NCBI RefSeq assembly: GCF_000218895.1
Contig: NC_015703.1
Span: forward strand, 5,283,001-5,347,000
DNA: 64,000 nt
Source: Runella slithyformis DSM 19594
Lineage (GTDB): Bacteria > Bacteroidota > Bacteroidia > Cytophagales > Spirosomataceae
Direction: 5' to 3'
Shown here: piece after piece, positions 51,482 through 61,511 of the stretch
How the letters are laid out: every line of letters starts with the position of its first letter
Numbering within the stretch: the first letter of the stretch is position 1
Notes under the pieces: generated by a model
What the model was told of the DNA's origin: nothing
The model's database searches: none
Seen by the model: the letters and a program-made list of their open reading frames with translations, nothing else
Position numbers and translations under genes: made by a program

Positions 51482-52816
51482 ATGAAACAGCAAAACAGCA
51501 TCCCCACCTCCAAAGTAGCCCGGGCTACTCAATTCCTGAAAACAGGGGCCAAAATCGGGGGAAATTATCTGAAATATAACGTAAAGAAGCTCATGGACCC
51601 CACCATGACCCGCGACGAACTCCACCGGGACAACGCCACGGATGTGTATGAATCGCTGAGTGAATTAAAGGGCTCGGCCCTCAAAGTAGCGCAGATGCTG
51701 AGCATGGACCGCAGTGTACTGCCGAGGCAGTACGTAGACAAGTTTCAGATGTCGCAGTATTCCGCGCCGCCGCTTTCCGGCCCCTTGGTGGTCAAAACGT
51801 TCCGTGGGTATTTTGGGAAATCTCCGCACGAACTCTACGATTCATTTGACATCAACGCTATGAACGCCGCTTCCATCGGACAGGTGCATCTTGCCATGAA
51901 AGACGGGAAGCGATTGGCGGTCAAAGTACAGTACCCGGGCGTAGCCGAAAGCATCAGTTCAGACCTTAAAATGGTAAAACCCATGGCAGTAACGCTTTTC
52001 GGATTGAACGAAAAAGACGTGGAGCGCTACACCGAAGAAGTGGAAACCAAACTGCTGGAAGAAACTGACTATGACCTGGAACTGCGCCGCTCAATCGAAA
52101 TCTCGGAGGCCTGTAAACACATCGAAGGGCTGATTTTTCCTAAATATTACCCTGAATTATCGTCCAAACGCATTTTGACGATGGATTGGTTGGAAGGGTT
52201 GCACCTGAAAGATTTCTTACAAACCAATCCTACCCAAGAAGCCCGTGACCGCATTGGTCAGTTATTGTGGGATTTTTATGACCATCAGGTGCATCAGTTA
52301 CGGCAGGTCCACGCTGACCCGCACCCCGGCAATTTCCTCATGCGCCCCGACGGAACCATGGGCGTCATTGATTTCGGGTGTGTCAAAGTCATTCCCGACT
52401 ATTTCTATGAGAATTATTTCACCCTCATCAATCCCGACACGGTAGATGACGATGCCTTGACCGAAAAGATCTTTTATAACCTTGAGTTTCTGGTCAAAGA
52501 AGATGGTCCGCGCGAAAAAGTATTATTTACCGATCTCTTCAAACAAATGATTCGACTGCTTGGTCAGCCTTTTGCATCGGAGGAGTTTGATTTCGGTGAC
52601 CATTCATATTTTGACACGGTGTACGCTTTTGCCGACGAATTGGCCAAGGTCGAAGAAATTCGTAATTCAAAAGTGGCTCGCGGCTCCAAAGATGGACTAT
52701 ACGTCAATCGGACCTATTTCGGATTATACTCCATGCTCAATGAACTTGGGGCAAAAGTAAAAACCAATCGTCCGGAATGGCTGCGCAGCCAAAAAGAAGT
52801 GGAGCAGGTTTCTTAA
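51482..52816 (+). CDS. ABC1/UbiB (AarF)-family atypical protein kinase
   Basis: A 444-residue ADCK/UbiB-like protein with an atypical kinase fold: ELKGSALKVAQMLSMD (modified KxGQ helix), the Ala-rich loop MNAASIGQVHLA, the catalytic-loop HADPHPGNFL and the metal-binding VIDFGCVK. UbiB relatives act in quinone synthesis and lipid handling, mostly by ATPase activity. The KxGQ motif is changed to K-G-S here. Co-oriented with the TetR gene, probably one operon. Confidence 0.88.
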   Translation: MKQQNSIPTSKVARATQFLKTGAKIGGNYLKYNVKKLMDPTMTRDELHRDNATDVYESLSELKGSALKVAQMLSMDRSVLPRQYVDKFQMSQYSAPPLSGPLVVKTFRGYFGKSPHELYDSFDINAMNAASIGQVHLAMKDGKRLAVKVQYPGVAESISSDLKMVKPMAVTLFGLNEKDVERYTEEVETKLLEETDYDLELRRSIEISEACKHIEGLIFPKYYPELSSKRILTMDWLEGLHLKDFLQTNPTQEARDRIGQLLWDFYDHQVHQLRQVHADPHPGNFLMRPDGTMGVIDFGCVKVIPDYFYENYFTLINPDTVDDDALTEKIFYNLEFLVKEDGPREKVLFTDLFKQMIRLLGQPFASEEFDFGDHSYFDTVYAFADELAKVEEIRNSKVARGSKDGLYVNRTYFGLYSMLNELGAKVKTNRPEWLRSQKEVEQVS

Positions 52817-52956
52817 AGGGTTTGAGCTTGTCAATATATTGAAAGAATAGCCGTTAGGTAACCTGCTCAATCTACAAAGACTAAATATTGGATATTGTAA
52901 GAATATGTATAAATGGAAGTATTTGACCTCTATTGGGCGCAAATACTTCTATTTTT

Positions 52957-54471
52957 TTATTTCTGCGCCAAGGCTTGATACACCGGATACTCCTCCCCTT
53001 CTTCATCCATAATCCCCAATGCTCCCACAGTACGAAACAGCGTTGCAGACACTGCATTAGTATGCGCCAAGTTTTGCAAAACGGCGGTCGCCCATTCCTT
53101 TGCAAAATCAGTTTTTTGACGACTATCCAATTGTTTTTCGATGGGTAACACAAAATCAGCGGGATTGGTCACGTAAGGATTGGTGCGTTTTTTCAGCGAA
53201 ATAAACGACAGGTGGACGGGTTTATGATACAGATTTTCGGCACTTTCCACCAAATACTGCACCGTTTCGGTGTTTTCCATCATCGACAAATCATCAAATG
53301 CGTGTTCTTGCGGGTGAAACGAACAGCTCACAAAATCAGCCGCCCCGATCTCGAATCGATTACGATTCAGTTCGGTAAAGTTATAGTCTGTCCCCACTCC
53401 GATCTTCACGTTTAGCAATTGCTTTTTAAAAGTCGGAATGAAGTCAATCAATGGCTGTGGCGTCACTAACCCCTTCGCTGAAAACAAAAGTAGTTGCTTT
53501 ATATTCAGGGCATTCTGCTGACAAACTCCCGCAAAGTCGGCCAGCTGAGCTTCAAAGGCCTCCGAGCAAAAGAGGGCGATTTCGAGCGGCAAGTCTAACA
53601 AAGCGGCATTCTCGCAATGGTTTGAACAGATCGTGATCCAATCCGACTCCGAAAGGTGCAAATCAATGCGATAATGACTCAATGAAAGCGACTTCAGCAA
53701 CGCTATGGCTTTCTCTGACAGTCGTTCAGTTTCGACCGAAGCTGCGATGCCTATTGCTATCTTATTCTTTATTGATAGACTCTTTTCCTCCGGTTCAGTC
53801 AATACGGAAGGTTCGGGTATGGAAATCGGACGCAAGGTAACACGTTGCCAAACGGTATCTCCCTCCTGTAGCTGAACGGGAAAAGGACGTGACAGCGGTG
53901 TACAAAAGGTTTTGTAAGAAGCATCGCCCCAATTACGCTGGTCTTCGGTCTGGAATATATCCCCCTCAAAGTCAAGGTGGTAACCGCCGCCGTTTCCCAC
54001 CTGCCACTGCATGGCCCGAATGTTCAGGAAAGGGTCCGGGGCGGAAATGTAACGGGGAAACCGAGTAGTAGTTTTGGAATCATCCTCATGAAAGATCGTC
54101 ACGGGTTGCTCTGCGGTTCCCTGAATGGGGTGAAGAATGCAAAAGCCGGCCCGGTTTCGACGCACGGCACAGAGTGCCTTTCCCTGAATTTCAAACGTGA
54201 TAGTGCCTTCTTTATCGCCTTCAATTCGTACTTTCCATTCAAAAATGGGGTCCGGCACCTCACCGACATTGGTACTTTGATACGAAATAGAGAAACTGTC
54301 TTCTCTGCTGACAATGATTTCATCTTCTATCTTTTGGGCAAATGTTCCCCAATTATGGTCCCGCAGGGCAAAATACATCATGCGCACTACTTCAGCTCCT
54401 TCATGGGTAATTTGACGAAGAAAACCATTTTGATAACCGACCTGAAAAGTCCCCGATTGGAGTAATTGCAT
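52957..54471 (-). CDS. D-apionate lactonase-like protein
   Basis: A 504-residue protein; the ATG at 54471 is preferred (an earlier one at 54513 adds 14 residues). The N-terminal beta domain has YQNGFLRQITHEGAEVVRMM and FALRDHNWGTFAQKIED, and a middle TIM-barrel-like part follows (about 240-470); this three-part plan fits D-apionate lactonase (ApnL), which opens the lactone in apiose use. Without a search I hold this as probable, not certain. It is seven bases or so behind the secreted hydrolase-like gene on the same strand, likely one operon. Confidence 0.6.
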   Translation of the reverse strand: MQLLQSGTFQVGYQNGFLRQITHEGAEVVRMMYFALRDHNWGTFAQKIEDEIIVSREDSFSISYQSTNVGEVPDPIFEWKVRIEGDKEGTITFEIQGKALCAVRRNRAGFCILHPIQGTAEQPVTIFHEDDSKTTTRFPRYISAPDPFLNIRAMQWQVGNGGGYHLDFEGDIFQTEDQRNWGDASYKTFCTPLSRPFPVQLQEGDTVWQRVTLRPISIPEPSVLTEPEEKSLSIKNKIAIGIAASVETERLSEKAIALLKSLSLSHYRIDLHLSESDWITICSNHCENAALLDLPLEIALFCSEAFEAQLADFAGVCQQNALNIKQLLLFSAKGLVTPQPLIDFIPTFKKQLLNVKIGVGTDYNFTELNRNRFEIGAADFVSCSFHPQEHAFDDLSMMENTETVQYLVESAENLYHKPVHLSFISLKKRTNPYVTNPADFVLPIEKQLDSRQKTDFAKEWATAVLQNLAHTNAVSATLFRTVGALGIMDEEGEEYPVYQALAQK

Positions 54472-54519
54472 ACGTTTTGGGTTAAATGATGGGAAGTGGG
54501 CAACAATATACAATATTTT

Positions 54520-56181
54520 TCACCTAACGATCAATACCTGCTCACTCATTCGGTAGTTGCCTGCCTGTACCTGCAACACATACATCCCCGTGGGTAAGTG
54601 ATTGACCCGTAGCTCGTGCTTTTGAAGGCCCACATTGACCGAAAACTCCTCCTCTGCCAGCAGCCGTCCGGTCATATCTACGAGTTGGCCCTTGCCGACC
54701 ATGCCGGTGGCACTTTCAAAACTGTAACTGATTTTGTCTGTGGCAGGATTGGGCGCTACCTTGAGATTCATCAATGAGGGCATATTTGGGATTGACGATA
54801 TGGTATTATAGTCAAATTTGCATAAATAAACTTCTCTCCCTTTTAAGAAAATTGTTTTTTGCCAATTTTGGTGCGAAAGCTTCACTTCGGTGACTTGAGT
54901 ATCAGAAGTGGCGTAGGGATTTTGGGCAACGATTAAAATTTCACTGCCTTTTATAACACCACGCCAAATGGCCGATTTACTTTTGGCCGATTCGACCGCC
55001 GGCTGTGGAATGACCAACTCATTATCGCCTTCAAAAAAGTTTTTAAACTGCGATAAGCGATGCAGCCCCGCAATAAAGTATTCGTAAACAGCATAATTGT
55101 CCTGTCGACTGTCTAGGGGGCCTTCCCAAAGCCACAGCCCTTTCGCCCCGGAGAAAAATGGAAAAATGGCCGTTGCTTCCGCTACAAAATTCGGGACAAA
55201 CGGAATCGTGGGATTAAAGGCATCATGGTACCTCAACCACACAAAGGGGATGATGGGTTTTGTTGACCACGCACGATTGGCTTCAATCACAAACAATATA
55301 TAAGCAAGGTAGTCTTTGCCAAAGGGTGAGGTATTGTAGTCGTAATAATAATAGCAGGAAGGCGTCAGAAAATTCAGTTGATTGTGGAACGGACCGCCCA
55401 CTTTTCCGGAAAGCGTATCGCGCATGACGTGCAGGAGGAGGTTTGGATCGCCTGTCCAGTCTCGCCACGGAGTAAGGGTCATTCCCAACCAGTTATTAAA
55501 ACTGCCGCGAATAAGGGCATCACTATAACTGGCAATTTGGGTAGACGAGGCAGTACGCTCGCGTAGATATTCGGCGGGTGCGGCGTAGAGTCGCTGAATA
55601 TCGCGCTTGTATCTTTGCACAAATTGGGCATCGTTCAGGGCACGATAATTTTCGGGAACGCGGGGATTACCCTTAATGGTCAGGATTTCCCGGTCGGTAT
55701 CATGGATACGTTCAATGTCAAGCGCAATAATGTCATACGCAGGTCGGTCAGTATCACGGGAGTCATTGAACAGATTCGCCATGTTTCTCAACTGATTATT
55801 CCATGTTTGCCGGTACAGCGTAAGGTCATTCCCCCAAGGGCTTTCCAAGTTACGTTCTGACCAGGGCTGCGTATTGGCATCGGTCGCCACGTGATACCAA
55901 GTGATAGCTCTTTTACTGACCGGCAGAGTAGCGCTTTCATTGCCCGCAAACGTAGCCAAGTGACTGAATCCTCGTTTTAATGGCATGGATTGAATGTCAC
56001 CAAAACGCGGCCCTTCGTAAATAATCGTAAATGGAAGTGAAAATTCAGGAAATTTTTCCCATTCAATGACGTTATTCCTCTGAACGGGTTTCCATTGCAA
56101 TGGCACAATGCATTCCTGAGCGTAGGAAGTTGAAAAATAGAGTACAAATACTCCCGTCAACCAACACCAATTAATTTGCAT
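54520..56181 (-). CDS. Secreted protein with type IX secretion sorting domain
   Basis: A 553-residue exported protein. Residues 1-21 (QINWCWLTGVFVLYFSTSYAQ) are a signal peptide; about 30-470 form a TIM-barrel-like domain (YDIIALDIERIHD, FVWLRYHDAF, GLWLWEGP) reminiscent of hyaluronidase-type or related glycosidases, with acidic residues in LDIERIHD; the last 80 residues (VAPNPATDKISYSF to the terminal EQVLIVR, with GMYVLQVQ) are a Bacteroidota type IX secretion C-terminal domain. It is therefore sent across the outer membrane. Substrate unknown. Confidence 0.78.
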   Translation of the reverse strand: MQINWCWLTGVFVLYFSTSYAQECIVPLQWKPVQRNNVIEWEKFPEFSLPFTIIYEGPRFGDIQSMPLKRGFSHLATFAGNESATLPVSKRAITWYHVATDANTQPWSERNLESPWGNDLTLYRQTWNNQLRNMANLFNDSRDTDRPAYDIIALDIERIHDTDREILTIKGNPRVPENYRALNDAQFVQRYKRDIQRLYAAPAEYLRERTASSTQIASYSDALIRGSFNNWLGMTLTPWRDWTGDPNLLLHVMRDTLSGKVGGPFHNQLNFLTPSCYYYYDYNTSPFGKDYLAYILFVIEANRAWSTKPIIPFVWLRYHDAFNPTIPFVPNFVAEATAIFPFFSGAKGLWLWEGPLDSRQDNYAVYEYFIAGLHRLSQFKNFFEGDNELVIPQPAVESAKSKSAIWRGVIKGSEILIVAQNPYATSDTQVTEVKLSHQNWQKTIFLKGREVYLCKFDYNTISSIPNMPSLMNLKVAPNPATDKISYSFESATGMVGKGQLVDMTGRLLAEEEFSVNVGLQKHELRVNHLPTGMYVLQVQAGNYRMSEQVLIVR

Positions 56182-56322
56182 AAAAAAAAACGTTATTTGT
56201 TAATAATCAGAGCTTAAACAAGAAATTCGCACCTCATAACATTTAAAATTAAGCCCTTTACATATGACAAAAACTAATAAATGCACTACTTTTGATTACA
56301 AAACTAACTCGTAAACTAAGCT

Positions 56323-56769
56323 ATGAAAAAATCGGCGTTTATTCTCTCTCTCCTTTTTGCCTTCTTTTTAATGGGCTGTAACCGGAATTCCCCCGGAGAG
56401 CCTACCGATGAAACATCAGCTCGGGTATTAACCACAAACCCCTGGAAAGTTGACAAAATTACGGATTTGAACGGCAATGTCATCAATCCATCCGCATTAC
56501 CTGAATCATCGAAAGCACTTTTCGGCATAAATATTCAATTCAGTGACGATAAAACCGTTCGGGCGATTGATCCCGTAGCGCGTACGGTTATCAATGGCGG
56601 CACCTGGAATTTTTTGGATAATCAAAAAGTCCTTGACATTGACATTAAAGATCTAAAGGGGCAATTCCCCATCAATACCCTTGAGCGCTCGCGGATGGTA
56701 TTATTGAACAAGGTCATTTTCAATGGGCTGAATTTCGAAGTTTATTTAGTACTGGTGCCTGCTCTATAA
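56323..56769 (+). CDS. Putative lipoprotein
   Basis: A 148-residue lipoprotein: signal KKSAFILSLLFAFFLMGC with Cys19 as the lipid site (MGCN), then a soluble domain. The segment NPWKVDKITDLNGNVINP and GGTWNFLDNQKVLDIDIKD look like small beta-barrel (lipocalin-type) strands, a common plan for Bacteroidota lipoproteins. Role unknown. It stops eight bases before the alpha/beta hydrolase gene, so the two are probably one operon. Confidence 0.75.
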   Translation: MKKSAFILSLLFAFFLMGCNRNSPGEPTDETSARVLTTNPWKVDKITDLNGNVINPSALPESSKALFGINIQFSDDKTVRAIDPVARTVINGGTWNFLDNQKVLDIDIKDLKGQFPINTLERSRMVLLNKVIFNGLNFEVYLVLVPAL

Positions 56770-56776
56770 TCCGGAT

Positions 56777-57655
56777 ATGCAACCCTCCGTAATCCGTTTT
56801 GAAACGGAACCCGGTTTTTACATTTATGCAGAGGGGTGGGGTGATGTAAGCGCCCCACCCCTTCTTTTATTACACGGGGGCGGTCAAACCCATCATTCCT
56901 GGGGCGACACCGCACGTGCCCTCGCTGAGAGAGGTTGGTACGCCGTCACCTACGACGCCCGCGGCCACGGCAGCAGCAGTTGGTCGGTCAAAGGCAATTA
57001 TTTGGTGGATGCGCTGGTCAGCGATCTGAATCATATCATTCATCAAATCGGTGGAAAACCGGCGTTGATCGGGGCATCTATGGGTGGCATCACGGCGATG
57101 ATTCTGGAAGGTGAAGTACAGGGAATGGCCTCAGCCATTGTACTGGCAGACATTGCGCCCAAGGCCGAACAAAAAGGCATTGAGCGCATTTTTGCTTTCA
57201 TGAGCGCTCATTTGGAAAGCGGTTTTGCTTCGTTGGAAGAAGCAGCCGCTGCCGTGGCGGCTTATTTGCCGCAACGTGCTAAAGAGTACAATTATTCACG
57301 CTTGGAAAAGAACCTGCGTTTTCGCAACGGACGTTACTATTGGCATTGGGACCCTACAATGCTGAAAGCCTGGAAAAATGCCACGCCCGACCAACAGACA
57401 GCCCACGAAGATCGCATGTTTTCGGCAGCTCAACAGCTTAAAGTGCCCACATTGATTGTCAGGGGAGGTATGAGTGATGTGGTCAGTGACCGGGTAATGG
57501 CTGAATTTTTGGATGCGGTGCCGCACGTGCGCAGTCTGACCGTTTCGGGGGCAGGGCATATGGTGGCCGGGGATTCAAACCACGCTTTTACCCGGGCCGT
57601 CATTCAGTTTTTGGAGGAAGTTTATCCCGGTAAAGAAAACAGGATTTCAGAATGA
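56777..57655 (+). CDS. Alpha/beta hydrolase
   Basis: A 292-residue hydrolase. Oxyanion-hole motif LLLHGGGQTHHSW (about 29-41), nucleophile elbow with Ser in LIGASMGGITAM (about 100), Asp in RGGMSDVV (about 237) and His in GAGHMVAGD (about 263). No signal peptide. The family is very broad (esterases, epoxide hydrolases, haloperoxidases); no substrate can be named. Follows the lipoprotein gene with an eight-base gap. Confidence 0.9.
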   Translation: MQPSVIRFETEPGFYIYAEGWGDVSAPPLLLLHGGGQTHHSWGDTARALAERGWYAVTYDARGHGSSSWSVKGNYLVDALVSDLNHIIHQIGGKPALIGASMGGITAMILEGEVQGMASAIVLADIAPKAEQKGIERIFAFMSAHLESGFASLEEAAAAVAAYLPQRAKEYNYSRLEKNLRFRNGRYYWHWDPTMLKAWKNATPDQQTAHEDRMFSAAQQLKVPTLIVRGGMSDVVSDRVMAEFLDAVPHVRSLTVSGAGHMVAGDSNHAFTRAVIQFLEEVYPGKENRISE

Positions 57656-57671
57656 TACCGGCCTGAAATCC
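57642..57671 (-). terminator. Terminator of the two-domain VOC gene
   Basis: GGATTTCAG (57642-57650) pairs with CTGAAATCC (57663-57671). On the minus strand TGTTTTCTTT follows. It overlaps the last codons of the convergent hydrolase gene. Confidence 0.55.
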
Positions 57672-57682
57672 CGTCTTCAAAC

Positions 57683-58735
57683 TTAATCCTTTACTTTTCC
57701 CCAGCCCAACGTAGCCACCATCCAATCGGGAAGGTGTGTTTGTTTTTTTCGCGTTTTGAGGTTAAGATAAATACCCAATTTTTTCAGAATAGGGACTCGG
57801 TGCGTTTCTACAAATTCGATCAGGGTACCGTCGGGATCTTCTACGTACGAAAAACGGCCGGCCGCCTCTCCCATATCAAACGAGTCGGCACTATCTACCG
57901 TAAACGGAAAGCCATTTGCTTCGCAACGCTCTTTGAGCGCATTCATATCAAGCGCATCAAAACACAAATGAATAAAGCCGGCGTCACCCCAATCCCGGTC
58001 TTCAAAGATTTTGCGGGGAGTACGATCAAGAACCTGAACCAATTCGATTTCGACGCTTCCCAACAATTTTCCGAACGCCCCCGCTTCTCCAAGGGTCTTG
58101 CGAAGCAGTACTCTGCGAAAGGTTTGTCGGTTTGCTTTCAGGAAATCAAAATCCTGAAATGTTCCCGTTGTATCGTACACGATTTTGTCGATTTGAAGTG
58201 TGTCAGCATAAAATCGAATGGCTTTTTCCATGTTGCTCACGCCAATCACAGCTCCGCAGACCCCCCCCGTCAATGAACCGTTGGGACGAAACCACGAGTC
58301 ATTCGGAACAATCTGCAGCAGATTTCCCCGGCAGTCTTTCAGCCAAAAATGAGGCTGCTGTTCGGGAGAGTTGCCCGGCGACGATTTAAATTCAGTATTT
58401 CCCAGTTGAGAATAAAATTTCGGAACGTCAACGCTTTTGATTTTAATGGCAAAAATTCCTAAATCACCCAACTCAGGCTCAAAAGCAGGCTCCACCGGAA
58501 CTCGATTTTTATATTGCCATATTTCCACTCCTCCTCCACCGGCCATATTTAAGGCCATTATGGCATGACGACGGCGTACTTCACCAGAAGTATACCCTGT
58601 CATTAATTTGGCATCTGCTTCATCATTAAAAATCGGCACATTCAATCCAAGCGTTTTCCGATACCATTTCCACACCTCGTTGGCGTTCGGAACGCCAATA
58701 CCCACTTGCTGGATTCCACTAATTAGGTTGTTCAT
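57683..58735 (-). CDS. Two-domain VOC-family protein
   Basis: A 350-residue protein made of two tandem VOC domains (about 5-145 and 158-330), like 4-hydroxyphenylpyruvate dioxygenase and related enzymes. Domain starts are IQQVGIGVPNANEVWKWYRK and VIGVSNMEKAIRFYADTL; metal-ligand candidates are His in FIHLCFDALD and Glu in GTLIEFVETH. The 4-HPPD C-terminal hallmarks are not all visible, so a general dioxygenase/glyoxalase label is safer. Stands alone, convergent with the hydrolase gene. Confidence 0.82.
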   Translation of the reverse strand: MNNLISGIQQVGIGVPNANEVWKWYRKTLGLNVPIFNDEADAKLMTGYTSGEVRRRHAIMALNMAGGGGVEIWQYKNRVPVEPAFEPELGDLGIFAIKIKSVDVPKFYSQLGNTEFKSSPGNSPEQQPHFWLKDCRGNLLQIVPNDSWFRPNGSLTGGVCGAVIGVSNMEKAIRFYADTLQIDKIVYDTTGTFQDFDFLKANRQTFRRVLLRKTLGEAGAFGKLLGSVEIELVQVLDRTPRKIFEDRDWGDAGFIHLCFDALDMNALKERCEANGFPFTVDSADSFDMGEAAGRFSYVEDPDGTLIEFVETHRVPILKKLGIYLNLKTRKKQTHLPDWMVATLGWGKVKD

Positions 58736-58815
58736 ATTTTTAAAATAGGAGTAAGTTATTCCCGACCAATTTACGTTATTTTTTAATACACCTGTTGCGG
58801 ATGTTTGGGTTCCGG

Positions 58816-61101
58816 CTAAAAATCTGAGGACAACTCAGGAGCGTTGTTCCCCCATGCGGTGTTTGGGCGTGGTCCCATTTTTAAACGCAATATTCCGCCT
58901 TCGGTCAATTGTTGGTGAGTTAAGTAAGGTTTTGTAAATACTTTACCGTTCAGTTCCACCGATTGAATATAACAATTTTCGGGAGAATTATCAGAAGCAA
59001 TGAGTTTAAATACTTTACCGTTCGCCATTTTCAGCGATAATTCATCAAAGCTCGGGCTGCCCAAAACATAATAAGGCTTTCCGGGACAAACAGGATAAAA
59101 TCCCATCATACTGAAAACCAACCACGATGACATTTGTCCGCCGTCTTCATTGCCGCTCAATCCACCGGGTTCGGACGTATACTCTTCCCTGATGAGTTGT
59201 CGTACCCAACGCTGGGTTTTCCAGGGAGTACCCGCATACGCGTATAAGTAGGCGGTATGGTTGCCCGGCTCGTTTCCATGCCAATAGTATCCTTTTTCAA
59301 ACATAGCGTCCAACTTTGCAATAAAGTGCTCTTTACCACCCATTATCTTCATCAATCCGCCAATGTCATGGGGTACAAACCACGTATACTGAGCGGGTGA
59401 GCCCTCCGTAATGAAGGAGACTCTCGGGGCAAATGGATCAAAATGTGTACTCCAACGCCCGTCGGCATACCGTCCCCGGGCCCAGCCGGTTTGGGGGTCA
59501 ATCACTTTTTGATAATTGGACGCCCGCAATTTCAGGGCTTTTTCATCCGCTGTTTTTCCCAATGCTTTTGCTAATGTACTAAGACAAAAATCATCATAGG
59601 CATACTCAAGCGTCCGCGACGTTTGTTCGCGTTTATGAAACGCCTGCCATACCGAATCTTCGAGCGGGATATAGTTGTATTTTAAATAACTCTCCATACC
59701 CCGACGGCCTTTTCCGGATGCATAACTTTTGGGATCGGGATTGGCCACAAACGCATTTTGTCGCAAGAAGTGATAGGCTGTCTGCACATCAAATGACCGT
59801 ATTCCTTTGGCGTAGGCATCAGCCATTACGGATGTCACGTGGTCGCCTATCATGGCCGCCGTGTAGTGATTCCAACACGGAAAAATGGGCATCCATCCTC
59901 CCTGTTCTGCCTTCTGTGTCAGCGACTGCATCAAATGTGCCGACCGTTGAGGTTCGAGTAATGCGTGTAAAGGCATGGCCGCCCGAAAGGTATCCCACAG
60001 ACTGAAATCACAGTAATAATCAAACCCTTTCGCCGTGTGAATTTGGGCATCTTCGGCAAAGCCCGGGTAGCGTCCGTCCGCATCAGAAAAGAGCCTTGGG
60101 GTATGTTTAGTGTGGTACATAGCGGTATAAAAAACGGTCTTATCCTGCTCCGTTCCGCGTACCTGCACTTTGCCCAACTCTTGGTTCCAAGCCTGTTCGG
60201 CACTTTTCACTACACGGTCGAAATCCCAGTGCGGGAGTTCGGCAACAAGGTTACGCCGAGCTCCTTCAGTATCGGTAAATGAAGAGCCTACTCGAACATT
60301 TACCACTAGATTTTCGTTGGTTTCAAATTCAACATACCCTCCAACACTCTCACGTCTTCCAACACCTTTCACCTGTCTAACAGACTGTTGAACGACGTTA
60401 GATTTCCATGTACCGTAAGATTTAAAGGGTTTTTCAAATTGCAGCACATAAAAACCGCTGAATCCTGCCGGTTGGCCGGCTCCCTGATAAATCCGGTGAA
60501 CGGGATTATACACTACGACTTCGTTTCGCTCGGGAAAAATTTCAACGTAGCCCTCTCCTTCATCGCTGTTTGGTTGTATGACTAAAAAAGCTGCTTCCTT
60601 TTGTCGATAATGAAACCGTAAAAAGCCGGCTCGTTGAGTAGCGGTGAGTTCTGCTTTGATCTTTGAATCAAGCAACTCAACAGAGTAATAGGCTGGGGTC
60701 ACGATTTCCTGCTCATGGGTAAATTGAGACGATCTTCCCTCGGCAGCAACGATCAATTTTCCCGAAAGCGGCATCACGGCCAGACTTCCGTAATCCTGAA
60801 CGCAGCTTCCGTTAAGCCAATGACTTGCCCGAAATCCATTGATCCTGGCATCGTTGTAATAGTAAGGAGCCACGCATTTTGTTTCCACCGAACGGGTTTG
60901 GGGCGTCCAGGTCGTCATGCCGTGAGGGCGCCCGATCACGGGGGCTATCTGTCCCCTCAATTCACTGGCGCCTTCGCTGTGGCGGCGTGCACTTTCTGTT
61001 GCGGCAGGAGCAGAACCTATGTAAGGATTTACGTATTGGATGGGGCTTTTTTGGGCAAAGCAACAGGAAGTAAAAAACAGGAGTACAACTAAATAGTTCA
61101 T
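58816..61101 (-). CDS. Exported alpha-1,2-mannosidase, glycoside hydrolase family 92
   Basis: Calcium-dependent exo-mannosidase type, 761 residues from the ATG at 61101, which gives a signal peptide (NYLVVLLFFTSCCFAQ); an upstream in-frame start is not needed. Signatures: the N-terminal YVNPYIGSA and RPHGMTTW, a central FSLWDTFRAAMPL, and the catalytic GLSGNEDGGQMSSWLVFSMMGFYPVCPG. Bacteroidota GH92 enzymes trim mannose from N-glycans. No neighbouring glycan locus here. Its stop is about 80 bases from the two-domain VOC gene. Confidence 0.93.
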   Translation of the reverse strand: MNYLVVLLFFTSCCFAQKSPIQYVNPYIGSAPAATESARRHSEGASELRGQIAPVIGRPHGMTTWTPQTRSVETKCVAPYYYNDARINGFRASHWLNGSCVQDYGSLAVMPLSGKLIVAAEGRSSQFTHEQEIVTPAYYSVELLDSKIKAELTATQRAGFLRFHYRQKEAAFLVIQPNSDEGEGYVEIFPERNEVVVYNPVHRIYQGAGQPAGFSGFYVLQFEKPFKSYGTWKSNVVQQSVRQVKGVGRRESVGGYVEFETNENLVVNVRVGSSFTDTEGARRNLVAELPHWDFDRVVKSAEQAWNQELGKVQVRGTEQDKTVFYTAMYHTKHTPRLFSDADGRYPGFAEDAQIHTAKGFDYYCDFSLWDTFRAAMPLHALLEPQRSAHLMQSLTQKAEQGGWMPIFPCWNHYTAAMIGDHVTSVMADAYAKGIRSFDVQTAYHFLRQNAFVANPDPKSYASGKGRRGMESYLKYNYIPLEDSVWQAFHKREQTSRTLEYAYDDFCLSTLAKALGKTADEKALKLRASNYQKVIDPQTGWARGRYADGRWSTHFDPFAPRVSFITEGSPAQYTWFVPHDIGGLMKIMGGKEHFIAKLDAMFEKGYYWHGNEPGNHTAYLYAYAGTPWKTQRWVRQLIREEYTSEPGGLSGNEDGGQMSSWLVFSMMGFYPVCPGKPYYVLGSPSFDELSLKMANGKVFKLIASDNSPENCYIQSVELNGKVFTKPYLTHQQLTEGGILRLKMGPRPNTAWGNNAPELSSDF

Positions 61102-61147
61102 GAAGTAAGGTCTATTGCCATAAAAAAGCAAAAAGACTCTTTTTTAC

Positions 61148-61378
61148 TCAAAAAAAGACTTTCTTGTACACGTTTGTTTGCTTGTTTTTTTTAGAACTGA
61201 ACAAATAAAAGACCGAAGAACAAAGTTTGGAACATAACTGGCAACGTTCACCTAGCCATTCCTCTTCCAACGACTCAATGGATACTACCCCGTTCTTTTG
61301 ATCAAGAATCTGTGTGTGGGCATTAAATGCCTCATCGTAAGAAAATTCATCCTCACATTTTACGCATACGTATTTCAT
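61148..61378 (-). CDS. Small putative zinc-ribbon protein
   Basis: A 76-residue product with two CxxC pairs: YVCVKCEDEF at the start and RCQLCSKLC in the middle, suited to bind one zinc (or iron) ion. The C-terminal 25 residues are basic. No membrane segment beyond a weak hydrophobic run. Read as a real gene because of the paired cysteines and coding-like composition; role unknown. Confidence 0.5.
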   Translation of the reverse strand: MKYVCVKCEDEFSYDEAFNAHTQILDQKNGVVSIESLEEEWLGERCQLCSKLCSSVFYLFSSKKNKQTNVYKKVFF

Positions 61379-61511
61379 GGTACTGTTAACGAATCTATGT
61401 GGTGGTGTGGACCTTCGAATGTTAAAATCGAAATAAGATTAAAACATTTTTACTGTAAATATCATTCGCTGAATAAATGTGACAATCAGTACTTAATCAG
61501 CTATAGAGCAC

